A model generated the notes under the pieces. That model did no database searches, was not told the origin of the DNA, and worked only from the letters and a program-made list of their open reading frames with translations. Positions 42,687 through 51,124 of a stretch of 64,000 bases of DNA are shown here, piece after piece. The position numbers and the translations under genes are program-made. Origin of the DNA: CAYRSS01 sp964426945 (GTDB taxonomy: Bacteria > Planctomycetota > Phycisphaerae > UBA1845); NCBI GenBank assembly GCA_964426945.1, contig CAYRSS010000015.1, positions 1 through 64,000 of the forward strand. Direction: 5' to 3'. Within the stretch, counting starts at the first letter, position 1; each line of letters opens with the position of its first letter.

Positions 42687-42737
42687 ATGACGATACAGGC
42701 GGCGGCAGCGGCCGCATCGGTGGGTCAAGCGGTATGA
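42687..42737 (+). CDS. 16-residue leader ORF overlapping the nusA start
   Basis: ATG at 42687 opens a 16-codon frame encoding MTIQAAAAAASVGQAV. Its TGA (42735-42737) overlaps the nusA ATG (42734-42736) as ATGA. A G-rich ribosome-site-like run (42678-42685) lies just before it and is sequestered in a hairpin, GCTCCTCC/GGGGGAGC (42668-42686). nusA itself has only a weak site, so the tiny ORF may couple translation into nusA. Expression is inferred; the peptide is too short for family comparison. Confidence 0.45.
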   Translation: MTIQAAAAAASVGQAV

Positions 42738-44146
42738 ATGCAGAGCTTCTCCGATTCGTCGATTCGATCAGTCGAGACAAGAACATCGACAAGGAGAGCA
42801 TCTACGTCGACATCGAGACGGCGATCGCATCCGCCGTGCGCAAGGCGTACAGCGAAGAGGCGGAGATCGCCGTGACCATCGACCGCGTCGTCGGCGACAT
42901 CAGCGCGACGGTCGACAACTCTCCGGTGGACATGAAGACCCTGGGGCGCATCGCCGCCCAGACCGCCAAGCAGGTGCTCATCCAGAAGGTCCGCGAAGAC
43001 GAGCGCAACTCGATCTTCGAAGAGTATTCCGCCAAGGTCGGCACGGTCATGAACGGCACGATCTCGCGCATCGAAGGCTCGGCCCTTATCGTGAACATCG
43101 GCCGGGCCGAGGCGATCATGCCCCGCAGTGAGCAGATTCCGGGGCAGACGCATCACGTCGGCGAGCGCATCCGCGGCATGATCCTCGACGTCCGGGAGGA
43201 GCGCAACCAGGTCCGCATCGTGCTGACGCAGACCCACCCGGACTACATCCGCCGGCTGTTTGAGCTGGAGGTGCCCGAGGTCGGCGAGCGCATCATTGAG
43301 ATCCGGGCGTTGGCCCGCGAGCCGGGGTACCGCACGAAGGTGGCGGTCACGTCGATCGACGCCAAGGTGGACGCGGTCGGCGCGTGCGTCGGCGTCCGCG
43401 GCAGCCGCATCCGCAACATCGTCGACGAGCTCGGCGGCGAGAAGATCGACATCGTCCGCTTTAATGAATCGTCGCAGATTCTCATCGCCAACGCGCTGAA
43501 GCCCGCGGAAGTGCAGGAGACGTTCCTCTGCTTCGAGCTGGGCAAGGCCACGGTCATCGTGGCGGACGATCAGCTTTCGCTGGCGATCGGGAAGAAGGGG
43601 CAGAATGTCCGCCTCGCCTCGCGGCTGACGGGGTGGGACATCGATATTCTGACGCCGGCTGAATACAACCGCTCGCTCGACGCCATGGAGCGCGCTCTCA
43701 AGCAGATCGAGGGCGTCGAAGACGTCATGCTCGATAAGCTCCTGGCGATCGGCATCATCTCGCTGCACGACATCGTCGACGTCGGCGCCGAGGCCCTGAT
43801 GGCCCCGCTGGCGATCGAGAATGAACTCTCGGTCCGCATCGTCCAGGCCGCGGAGATCGCCGCAAAGCAGTTCGACATCGAGAACGAGGCCGCCAAGGCG
43901 CTCGCCGCCCAGCAGGCGGCCGCGGCCCGTGCCGCGCTGGCTGCGGGTGTCGCGCCGGAGGCGCCTGCCGACGCGTCGGCTGACGCGTCGACCGAGGGCA
44001 TCGCCGCCGAGGGCGCCGAGCCGTCGGTATCTGCTGAGTCAGCAAGCGAAGCGGAGTCGGCTGGTGACGAGGATGCGGCTGCCGCGAGTACGCAGGACGC
44101 CTCGTCCGCCGGCCTGTCGCCGGGGGACGAGCCGCTGCCGGCCTGA
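42734..44146 (+). CDS. nusA: transcription termination/antitermination factor NusA
   Basis: The 470-residue protein has the full NusA core: an N-terminal RNA-polymerase-binding domain (1-120), an S1 domain (about 125-195; VGTVMNGTISRIEGSALIVN) and two KH domains (about 200-340; VGVRGSRIRNIVDELGGEKI and LAIGKKGQNVRLASRLTGW). A short helical region and a long Ala/Glu/Asp-rich low-complexity tail end it, in place of clear acidic repeats. NusA modulates pausing, intrinsic termination and rRNA antitermination. rimP, usually just upstream, is missing here. A promoter, structured leader, terminator and 16-codon ORF precede it. infB follows after 162 bp. Confidence 0.97.
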   Translation: MNAELLRFVDSISRDKNIDKESIYVDIETAIASAVRKAYSEEAEIAVTIDRVVGDISATVDNSPVDMKTLGRIAAQTAKQVLIQKVREDERNSIFEEYSAKVGTVMNGTISRIEGSALIVNIGRAEAIMPRSEQIPGQTHHVGERIRGMILDVREERNQVRIVLTQTHPDYIRRLFELEVPEVGERIIEIRALAREPGYRTKVAVTSIDAKVDAVGACVGVRGSRIRNIVDELGGEKIDIVRFNESSQILIANALKPAEVQETFLCFELGKATVIVADDQLSLAIGKKGQNVRLASRLTGWDIDILTPAEYNRSLDAMERALKQIEGVEDVMLDKLLAIGIISLHDIVDVGAEALMAPLAIENELSVRIVQAAEIAAKQFDIENEAAKALAAQQAAAARAALAAGVAPEAPADASADASTEGIAAEGAEPSVSAESASEAESAGDEDAAAASTQDASSAGLSPGDEPLPA

Positions 44147-44308
44147 CGGCCGGGCGAAACCGGCCGGCCGCCTTGGCCTCGAGCGGCGCCGGTGTCACGG
44201 ATGTGAACGAGACCACGGGGCGTTTCCGTCGTCGTGCCGCGCGAGAGCGCGGGGCCGCGGCGGGCGGCCGAAGGGCCGTGTCGTGCCGCGGTGGATTGGA
44301 GATCGACG

Positions 44309-47044
44309 TTGTCTAAGCAGCAGATGCGTGTTCACATCCTGGCGAAGGAGCTGAACGTCCCGAGCAAGCTCATCCTTGATAAGTGCAAGGCTGAGGGGCT
44401 TGAGGGGGTCGTCAAGAACCACATGTCTACGCTGACGGCGGGACTGGAGGCGACGATCCGCGAGTGGTTCAGCGAAGGCGAGCACGCCACCGCCGTGGAG
44501 CGCTCCGCGCCGGTGGACCTGGAGAAGGTTCGCGTCAAGCCGCGCCGCAAGGCCGCCGCCTCCGCCGGCGGGGACGAGCACGACACCGACCAGGCCGCCA
44601 CCGCCGTGGCCGAGGCCGCGGAGAGCGAGACCGACGAGGTCGAGGCTCCCCCGGCGAAGGAGGTTGCCCCTGCGGCCGCCGCCGCCGCGCCCGAAGTTGT
44701 CGAGCGGCCGGCCGCCGTGGCGCCCGCTGCTGCCGCTGCCGCGGCCGCCGCGGCCGAGCCCGAACCCGTCGCTGAGCCTGCACCCACCGCCGAGGCGCCG
44801 ACCGTCGAGAAGGGCGAAGTCGCCTCCCAGCCGGCGAGCGCTCCCGCGGAAGCGGTCGAGTCGCCGGGGGGACCGGATCTCGTGTCGCCGGCTGGTCCGC
44901 AGAATGTGCCCAAGCCGCTGAAGCTCAAGGGACCGCGCGTCGTGCGCTACGAAGCGCCCGAGCCCGACCAGCTCCAGCCGCGTCGACCTGCGCCGCCTTC
45001 TCCCGGCACGGGCCTGCGCCGCCCCGGTGGGCCTCCCGGCCCGGGCGGCGACTCTCCGGGTCCGGACCGTCGCCCCGTCGACCCGCGGACGGCGAAGAAG
45101 CAGCGGGTCAATCCCCGGCGTGTGGCGGCCAGCCTTCGCGTCGCGGGCGAGCGACTCGCGGAGTGGGGCGATCGCGACCTGGCCGAGCGCCGCGAGCGTC
45201 TCGCCGGGGCGACGGGTCGCAAGATTCATCGCCGAAGACAGCCCGGAGCCGCCGGTTCGCCGGCCGCGCCGGATCGCAAGAGCGTCGCCCGGCTGCACGA
45301 GCCCGTGCGGCTCAAGGAGTTCTGCTCCGAGACGGGCTCGAACTTCATGCAGTGTTTCAAGATCCTCAAGGATCAGCACAACATCCTGGCCAACATTAAC
45401 ATGGTCCTGCCGACGGAAACGGCTCAGCTCCTGGCGATTGCCCTGGAGGTCGAGGTCGAGATCGTGCCCGCGCGGACACAGCTCGACCAGATCAAGGACG
45501 AAGTGACCGCCCGCGACCGCAAGAATCTCATCCAGCGCCCGCCGGTGGTGGCGATGCTCGGCCACGTCGATCACGGCAAGACCAGCTTGCTCGATGCCAT
45601 CCGCTCGGCGGAGGTGGCCAGCGGCGAGGACGGCGGCATTACGCAGCACATCGGCGCCTACCACGTTGTGGGCGAGCACGGCCCGGTGACCTTCCTCGAC
45701 ACGCCGGGTCACGAGGCGTTCTCGGCGATGCGTGCCCGCGGAGCGAATCTGACCGACGTTGTGGTGCTGGTCATCGCCGCCGACGACGGCGTCATGCCCC
45801 AGACGATCGAGGCGATGAACCACGCGAAGGCGGCCGGTGTAACCATCGTTGTCGCGCTGAACAAGATCGACCTCGGCGAGCAGAACGTGCTGAAGATCTA
45901 CGGCCAACTGGCCGAACACGAACTTGCGCCGACGGAGTGGGGCGGCCACGTGGACGTGCTCAAGACCTCCGCCTCGACGGGGCAGGGCATCAAGGAACTT
46001 GTCGATCACCTGGCCGACCTGAGCGCCCTCATGGAGCTCAAGGCCGACCCCAGCGTGCCCGCCGTGGGCGTCGTCGTGGAAGCCCAGACGAAGCAGGGCG
46101 TGGGCCCCGTGGCCACCGTGCTGGTGCAGGAGGGCACGCTTCGCGTCGGTGATGTGGTGGTCTGCGGTAATGCGTTCGGCAAGGTGCGCGCGCTCGTCAA
46201 CGACCGCGGCCAGCGCCTCGACGAGGCCGGCCCCGCCGTTCCGGTGGAGGTGTGGGGTCTCGACGACGTGCCGGTTTCGAGCGACGGACTCTACGTCGTC
46301 GAGAACATGCAGCGCGCCAAGACGATCGCGGCCGAGATGAAGCAGTCGCGTATCGCCTCGGGCCGCCAGGCGTCGCGCAAGATTCTCTCGCTCGAGGACA
46401 TGTTCAAGCGCCGCGACGCGGGCGAGGTGCCCGAGCTGAACGTCATCGTCAAGGCCGACGTGGACGGCAGCGTCGAAACCCTCAAGCAGACGCTCAGCCA
46501 GCTCCCCTCCGACGAGGTTCGCCTCGTCATCCGCCACGCGGGCGTTGGACCGGTCAACGACAGCGACGTGCTGCTGGCCTCGGCCTGCGAGGGCATCGTG
46601 GTTGCCTACCGCGTCGAGACGCCGGCGGGCGTGCGACGCCTCGCCGAGCGGCACGGCGTGGAGGTCCGCCCCTACCGGGTGGTCTACGACGTCACCGACG
46701 ACATCAAGAAGGCGCTAGAGGGCCTGCTGACGCCGGACGAGGTGATCGAGAGCCGCGGCATTGCCCAGGTGCGCGAGGTGTTCCGCATCACCCGTCTCGG
46801 TGTGGTGGCGGGTTGCTACGTCACCGAGGGCGTCATCCACCGCTCGCACCTGGCCAAGCTGGTGCGCGACGGTGTCGTCGTCCGCGAAGGCTGCAAGCTC
46901 GACTCGCTGCGGCGGTTCAAGGACGACGTGAAGGAAGTTCGCGCGGGCATGGAGTGCGGTATCCGGCTGGAAGGGTTCGACGACGTGCACGCCGGCGACG
47001 TGATCGAGGTCTACGAGGTCGTGAAGGTCGCGCGGACCCTCTAG
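44309..47044 (+). CDS. infB: translation initiation factor IF-2
   Basis: This 911-residue GTPase brings initiator tRNA to the 30S subunit and promotes subunit joining. It has an IF2-N domain (MRVHILAKELNVPSKLILDK) and a long Ala/Pro/Glu-rich linker (about 80-310). A second small N-domain follows, then the GTPase (G1 GHVDHGKTS, G3 DTPGHEAF, G4 NKID) and the C-terminal domains with VIVKADVDGSVETLKQ. TTG 44309 is chosen as start because TTGGAG lies about eight bases upstream; the ATG at 44324 has no ribosome site. It lies between nusA and a zinc-ribbon membrane protein of the same operon. Confidence 0.96.
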   Translation: MSKQQMRVHILAKELNVPSKLILDKCKAEGLEGVVKNHMSTLTAGLEATIREWFSEGEHATAVERSAPVDLEKVRVKPRRKAAASAGGDEHDTDQAATAVAEAAESETDEVEAPPAKEVAPAAAAAAPEVVERPAAVAPAAAAAAAAAAEPEPVAEPAPTAEAPTVEKGEVASQPASAPAEAVESPGGPDLVSPAGPQNVPKPLKLKGPRVVRYEAPEPDQLQPRRPAPPSPGTGLRRPGGPPGPGGDSPGPDRRPVDPRTAKKQRVNPRRVAASLRVAGERLAEWGDRDLAERRERLAGATGRKIHRRRQPGAAGSPAAPDRKSVARLHEPVRLKEFCSETGSNFMQCFKILKDQHNILANINMVLPTETAQLLAIALEVEVEIVPARTQLDQIKDEVTARDRKNLIQRPPVVAMLGHVDHGKTSLLDAIRSAEVASGEDGGITQHIGAYHVVGEHGPVTFLDTPGHEAFSAMRARGANLTDVVVLVIAADDGVMPQTIEAMNHAKAAGVTIVVALNKIDLGEQNVLKIYGQLAEHELAPTEWGGHVDVLKTSASTGQGIKELVDHLADLSALMELKADPSVPAVGVVVEAQTKQGVGPVATVLVQEGTLRVGDVVVCGNAFGKVRALVNDRGQRLDEAGPAVPVEVWGLDDVPVSSDGLYVVENMQRAKTIAAEMKQSRIASGRQASRKILSLEDMFKRRDAGEVPELNVIVKADVDGSVETLKQTLSQLPSDEVRLVIRHAGVGPVNDSDVLLASACEGIVVAYRVETPAGVRRLAERHGVEVRPYRVVYDVTDDIKKALEGLLTPDEVIESRGIAQVREVFRITRLGVVAGCYVTEGVIHRSHLAKLVRDGVVVREGCKLDSLRRFKDDVKEVRAGMECGIRLEGFDDVHAGDVIEVYEVVKVARTL

Positions 47045-47241
47045 CCGGCCGTCGGCGCGCCCGCGGCGGGGGCTCTTCGGCGGGCCGATAAACAGGGCGC
47101 GCGGGGACACTGCGCGTAAGAGGAGGTCCTTGAGGCGGACTTCCCCATGGTGCCGGGATTCGGCAGCGCGGCCGTGCCGCGATTCGCCTGATCCCTCGCA
47201 GCCGGCGGCCAGCATCCGCCGGGCTCAGCGCGATCGCAACC

Positions 47242-48402
47242 ATGATCGAATTCAAGGCGGAATGTGGTCACACGGTCCGGGCCAAGGACCAGGACGGCGG
47301 CAAGGTCGTCCGCTGCTCCTATTGCGGCAAGGCAGCGAACGTGCCCGAAACGGTCGCGACCGCGGGCGGCGGGATGGACTTCCTGCTGAGCGAAATCAAT
47401 GAGACGCAGGATGCCGCCGCGGCCACGGCCGTGGCCCCGCGGCGCAAGCGCTCGCTGTTCAGTCGCCGACCGCGCCGCGAGGGCGAGTTTGATCCGTTCG
47501 CCTTTACGCTCAAGCTCGTCTATGCCGCGGCCCTGGTGACGGTCGTGTTTCTGGTCGGGAAGATGTTCGTGATGCCCATGATCCAGGGCAGTGCGCCCCG
47601 CCCGACCGATCCCGGTCCCTACGAGCCGGTTCAACTGGGCACCGGCGGGGCGACGACGCGGCGGCCTTCCCGACCGGCTGCGGGGCCGTCGCGGACGGCG
47701 GGCCTGCGGACGCTGACCGAGGACGGCGGACTGTTCGTCAGCGCGGTCCCGGCGAGCGCCGAGATTTACTTCCTCCCGCAGGATGGCGCCCCCCGCTTCG
47801 GGCAGCGCTTCGCCGACCGCAAGGGCTGTTCGGTGGCGTACTCCGGCGCGAGCCTGACGGACCTGGAGGACGGTCCGTACGTGATTGAGGTGGTCTACAA
47901 GTGGACCGACGGTTCGCTGAACGGCTACCCCGGTTTCCGCGAGCTGCGCGAGGCGATCCGCGACGCGGACAGTGCCAAGCGCGAGCAGCTCATGGCCGAG
48001 TACTTCCTCCCCGACGAGGCCTCGGCCGAGTTCGTCGACCAGACCGAGGACCAGACCTATCTCGTGCGGCAGTACGCGGTGGATGTGCGTGCAGGCCGGT
48101 GGGCGAGCGTGCGGGCTGTGTTCCTGCCGCGGATCCGGCCCACCGGCGGGACAGGCTTCAGCATCGGGCCGGTGGTTCGCTACCTGCCTGACGAGCGCCC
48201 GTACGAGTTTGACGATGCGCTGGTCCGGCGCGAGCTGGACTTCTACCGCGTGCCCGTGAACGACCGGCAGTACATCGTGGACATGCTCCGGGCCATCGGG
48301 GTCGCGCCCTACACGACGCCGGAGGGGCGCACGCAGATGTTCAAGATCGCCGTCGAGGACGGCACCTTCGGGGTGAAGGACATCACCCCGCGCGGCGGAT
48401 GA
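47242..48402 (+). CDS. zinc-ribbon membrane protein of unknown function in the infB operon
   Basis: The 386-residue protein starts with a zinc-ribbon-like motif, FKAECGHTVRAKDQDGGK then VVRCSYCGKA (Cys8, His10, Cys25, Cys28). A basic stretch (RRKRSLFSRRPRRE) and one membrane segment (about 92-113; LVYAAALVTVVFLVG) come next. The C-terminal 240 residues look like a soluble alpha/beta domain outside the membrane (PYVIEVVYKWTDGSLNGYPG). No family is recognised. Its stop overlaps the start of ylxP as ATGA, so the two are translationally coupled. The cytoplasmic zinc ribbon with an external domain could suit a sensor or anchor; this is speculation. Confidence 0.8.
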   Translation: MIEFKAECGHTVRAKDQDGGKVVRCSYCGKAANVPETVATAGGGMDFLLSEINETQDAAAATAVAPRRKRSLFSRRPRREGEFDPFAFTLKLVYAAALVTVVFLVGKMFVMPMIQGSAPRPTDPGPYEPVQLGTGGATTRRPSRPAAGPSRTAGLRTLTEDGGLFVSAVPASAEIYFLPQDGAPRFGQRFADRKGCSVAYSGASLTDLEDGPYVIEVVYKWTDGSLNGYPGFRELREAIRDADSAKREQLMAEYFLPDEASAEFVDQTEDQTYLVRQYAVDVRAGRWASVRAVFLPRIRPTGGTGFSIGPVVRYLPDERPYEFDDALVRRELDFYRVPVNDRQYIVDMLRAIGVAPYTTPEGRTQMFKIAVEDGTFGVKDITPRGG

Positions 48403-48680
48403 TCGTCGGATCGCTCCAGATCGATCTGGCGCTGTTTGAGTCCCGTTCGCTGAAGGACAAGCGACGGGTGATCCAGGGCCTCAAGCGACGGTTGCAGGAC
48501 CGGTTCAACGTGTCCGTGGCCGAAGTGGAACACAACGACATGCTCCAGCGGTGTGTGCTCGGGGTGGCCGCGGTGTCGAACGAAGAGCGCGGCATGCACT
48601 CGATGTTCGACTCGATTGTCGACGTGGTGCGCGGTTGCCCTGAAGTGTCGCTGATCGACTACCGGCGGGAGTTCTACTGA
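48399..48680 (+). CDS. ylxP: DUF503 / YlxP-family protein
   Basis: The 93-residue protein matches YlxP (DUF503): MIVGSLQIDLALFESRSLKD, KRRVIQGLKRRLQDRFNVSV and AEVEHNDMLQRCVLGVAAVS. It is a regular neighbour of infB and rbfA in many bacteria (for example between them in Bacillus subtilis) and is thought to assist ribosome function, but its activity is not established. It overlaps the preceding gene by four bases and lies 40 bp before rbfA. Confidence 0.92.
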   Translation: MIVGSLQIDLALFESRSLKDKRRVIQGLKRRLQDRFNVSVAEVEHNDMLQRCVLGVAAVSNEERGMHSMFDSIVDVVRGCPEVSLIDYRREFY

Positions 48681-48720
48681 TTCGGGCCGGGGCCGGTGAG
48701 GGCCGCGGCCGCTGAGCATC

Positions 48721-49200
48721 ATGAAGCCGTATCGCAGGGAAAAACTGGGCAGTTCGATCCGCGAGATCGTCAGCGACCACATCGCGCACCGGCTCAATGA
48801 TCCACGGATCAGTCCGCTGACGACGGTGACGCGCGTGGAGGTATCGGGCGATCTGCTGAACGTGAAGATCTACCTCAGCGTGATGGGCACCGACGCGGAG
48901 GAGCGCCGCACCATGGCTGCCATCAGCAGCGCCGCGGGGCACATCCAGCGCCGCGTGGCGAGCGAGATCCAGTTGCGTCAGTGTCCGCAGTTGCGGTTCC
49001 TGGTCGACGAATCGGTCAAGGTGGCGCGCGAGACCATGGCGGTCATCGACGAGAACATCCGCCGTCGCGGCGAGCCGACGCCCGCCGAAGAGGCGGATGC
49101 CGAGGACGGGACGGACGAGTTGGACGGGGACGGCCTGGATTCGGACGACGTTGCCGGCGGCGCCCCCCGCGCAGACCACCGCGGAGAGGATGGTCGATGA
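48721..49200 (+). CDS. rbfA: 30S ribosome-binding factor RbfA
   Basis: The 159-residue protein has the RbfA KH-type fold: YRREKLGSSIREIVSDHIAH, the core LLNVKIYLSVMG, and RRVASEIQLRQCPQLRFLVD. RbfA assists 16S rRNA 5'-end maturation and late 30S assembly. An acidic tail of about 40 residues (EEADAEDGTDELDGDGLD) is longer than usual. Its stop overlaps the next gene's ATG at 49197 (ATGA), indicating coupling. It follows ylxP in the conserved infB-ylxP-rbfA order. Confidence 0.95.
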   Translation: MKPYRREKLGSSIREIVSDHIAHRLNDPRISPLTTVTRVEVSGDLLNVKIYLSVMGTDAEERRTMAAISSAAGHIQRRVASEIQLRQCPQLRFLVDESVKVARETMAVIDENIRRRGEPTPAEEADAEDGTDELDGDGLDSDDVAGGAPRADHRGEDGR

Positions 49201-50036
49201 AAGACGGCACCAAGTACGCCGCGCGACTCAAGAGCGTATTCACCAAGCTCCGCAAGGGCGTTGAAGCCCCGCCTTCGGCAGCCGACGACCCGCTGCGCCG
49301 CCTGAGCATCGCGATCTTCTCCGAAAACGGCAACGAGAACGCTGCCGCTCGCGCGGTCGACCGCATGTTCAAGACGCTGGTTGACTGGAACGAGGTCCGC
49401 GTGTCGACGCCGGGCGAGATCGTCACGGCCTCCGGGCTCGGCAGCAACGACGGCCCGCCCCGAACTGAGCAGCTTATCCGTGCTCTGCAGTCGATCTACG
49501 CGCGGGAAAACCGCGTGTCGCTCGACTTCCTTCAGGAGAAGGCCCGCCGCGAGGTGCGCCAGATCCTCGAATCGCTGGACGGCCTCAGCCACTACGCCGC
49601 CGCGTCGGTGATCCTCTGGAGCCTCGGCGGTCACGCCATTCCGGTCGACGACCGGCTCCACGCGGCGCTGCGTGCTTCCGACCTGGTCCATCCCGAGGCG
49701 ACGCTGGCCGAGGTGCAGGCGTTCCTTGAGCGGAACGTCAGCGCCGCCGACGCCCGCGAGTTCTGCGTGGCGATCCGGCGGCTCGTGGACGAGGGTCCGG
49801 TGGAGGCTGAGCCGCGCCGCGGGGGCAAGCCGCCCAAGGCGGACAAGCCGACGAGCCGCCGGAAGGCCGCCGGTGCGAAGCCCGCGCGGGCGGCGAAGCC
49901 TACCAAGGCGCCGAAGGCTGCCAAAGGAGACGCCGGCGACAACGGCAGCCGTCCCGCGACGAAGAAGCCTGCTTCGCGCGCCGCGGCCAAGGGCGGCGCC
50001 AAGCCCTCGCGCAAGCGTTCGTCCGCCTCGGAGTGA
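49197..50036 (+). CDS. endonuclease III-like HhH protein with histone H1-like basic tail
   Basis: Residues 30-205 of 279 resemble the HhH-GPD fold of endonuclease III without its Fe-S cluster. PLRRLSIAIFSENGNENAAA matches the early helix. LESLDGLSHYAAASVILWSL lies where EndoIII has its hairpin, and IPVDDRLHAALRASDLV corresponds to the IAVDTH region. The HhH catalytic Lys is replaced (GLSHYAA for GVGRKTA), but Asp151 and Asp152 of VDDR lie at the catalytic Asp. No CX6CX2C cluster motif follows. Instead there is a Lys/Ala/Pro-rich tail of about 75 residues (AAGAKPARAAKPTKAPKAAK) like histone H1. Its start overlaps the rbfA stop by four bases, so it is translated with rbfA. Activity is unknown; DNA or RNA binding is likely. 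Confidence 0.75.
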   Translation: MKDGTKYAARLKSVFTKLRKGVEAPPSAADDPLRRLSIAIFSENGNENAAARAVDRMFKTLVDWNEVRVSTPGEIVTASGLGSNDGPPRTEQLIRALQSIYARENRVSLDFLQEKARREVRQILESLDGLSHYAAASVILWSLGGHAIPVDDRLHAALRASDLVHPEATLAEVQAFLERNVSAADAREFCVAIRRLVDEGPVEAEPRRGGKPPKADKPTSRRKAAGAKPARAAKPTKAPKAAKGDAGDNGSRPATKKPASRAAAKGGAKPSRKRSSASE

Positions 50037-50045
50037 TCATCGTCG

Positions 50046-50076
50046 TTGGACGCGGTTGCTGCGCGGCCGCTATACT
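50046..50076 (+). promoter_or_regulatory. promoter abutting the deacetylase start; possible leaderless transcript
   Basis: TATACT (50071-50076) ends six bases before the ATG at 50083; TTGGAC (50046-50051) lies 19 bp upstream of it. A start six to seven bases after the -10 would fall on the A of the ATG, and no ribosome-binding site is visible. Confidence 0.45.
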
Positions 50077-50082
50077 TCCTTC

Positions 50083-51039
50083 ATGACCCGCACGGGACTC
50101 GCCCTGGACCCGCGCTTCCAGCGACACCGCACCGGACACGGCCATCCCGAACGCCCCGAGCGCCTCGCCGCCATCGAGCAGGCGCTGCGCGAGCATGGCC
50201 TTGTCGATACGTGTGCGGCCATCGAGGTTGCGCCGATCGATCTGGATCTCGTCCGCCGCGTGCACGCCGACGACTATCTCGACCGCCTCCGCCGGGCCTG
50301 CGCCAGCCAGCTGCCCTTCATCGACGTGCCGGACAGCGCGATCTGTCCGGAGAGTTACGACATCGCGCTGCTGGCCGCGGGGGCCACAATCCGCGCGGTC
50401 GACGATGTCATGGCCGGGCGGATCGACAACGCCTTCTGCGCGGTTCGCCCTCCGGGCCATCATGCAGAGCACGATCACTCGCTGGGGTTCTGCCTGCTTA
50501 ACAACGTGGCGCTGGCCGCGCGGCGATTGCGTGATCATCACGGAATTGCGAAGGTACTCATCCTCGACTGGGACGTGCATCACGGCAACGGCACGCAGCA
50601 CCTGTTCGAGTCCGATCCCTCGGTGCTCTACATCAGCCTGCATGGCCACCCGACGGTGGTATTCCCGGGTACCGGTTGGGATACCGAGCGCGGCACGGGG
50701 CCGGGAATGGGATTCACGCTGAACGTGACCTTCATGCCGCATGCGGGGGACGCGGACTATCGGCGGGCCTTTGACGACGTGGTGATGCCGGAGATCGAGC
50801 GGTTCGCCCCGCAGTTTGTCCTGGTCTCCGCTGGGTTCGACGCCCACAAGCTCGATCCGCTCGCGCCCATCGACCTGGCGACGTCGTCCTTCGGCTGGAT
50901 GACCGATTTGATGGTGCGGGCTGCACGCGACCACGCCGACGGCCGGCTGGTGAGCGTGCTGGAGGGCGGCTACCACCTCGGCGCGACCGGCGAATCGGCC
51001 GCGCTGCACGTCGAGCGGCTTCTGGCCGCGGGCAAATAG
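50083..51039 (+). CDS. histone deacetylase-family (AcuC/APAH-like) zinc hydrolase
   Basis: This 318-residue protein shows the full HDAC fold and active site: GHPERPERLAAIEQAL, AVRPPGHHAEHDHSLGFCLL (His-His pair and GFC), ILDWDVHHGNGTQ (zinc Asp and His), LHGHPTVVFPGTG and SAGFDAHKLDPLA with another zinc Asp. The enzyme removes acetyl groups, in bacteria from acetylpolyamines, small acetylated amines or acetylated proteins; the substrate is not decidable here. ATG 50083 has no ribosome site but lies right after a -10 element, so the message may be leaderless. It is the last plus-strand gene before a convergent secreted protein. Confidence 0.93.
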   Translation: MTRTGLALDPRFQRHRTGHGHPERPERLAAIEQALREHGLVDTCAAIEVAPIDLDLVRRVHADDYLDRLRRACASQLPFIDVPDSAICPESYDIALLAAGATIRAVDDVMAGRIDNAFCAVRPPGHHAEHDHSLGFCLLNNVALAARRLRDHHGIAKVLILDWDVHHGNGTQHLFESDPSVLYISLHGHPTVVFPGTGWDTERGTGPGMGFTLNVTFMPHAGDADYRRAFDDVVMPEIERFAPQFVLVSAGFDAHKLDPLAPIDLATSSFGWMTDLMVRAARDHADGRLVSVLEGGYHLGATGESAALHVERLLAAGK

Positions 51040-51124
51040 GAGGCGAGGGCGGGAGGCCGCATGGCTGCGCTCCTTCCGCCCCCGAGGGTTGACTGCGAAT
51101 CTGTCGCCGCACAGCGCGATCAGC

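Noticed and set aside
44203..44316. 37-codon Arg-rich frame between nusA and infB, overlapping the infB start
   Set aside because: GTG start without ribosome site; Arg-rich composition is typical of chance frames here and it does not resemble YlxR.
44195..46654. Long minus-strand open frame opposite infB
   Set aside because: Composition is His/Arg/Gly/Val-rich without domains; infB on the plus strand is certain.
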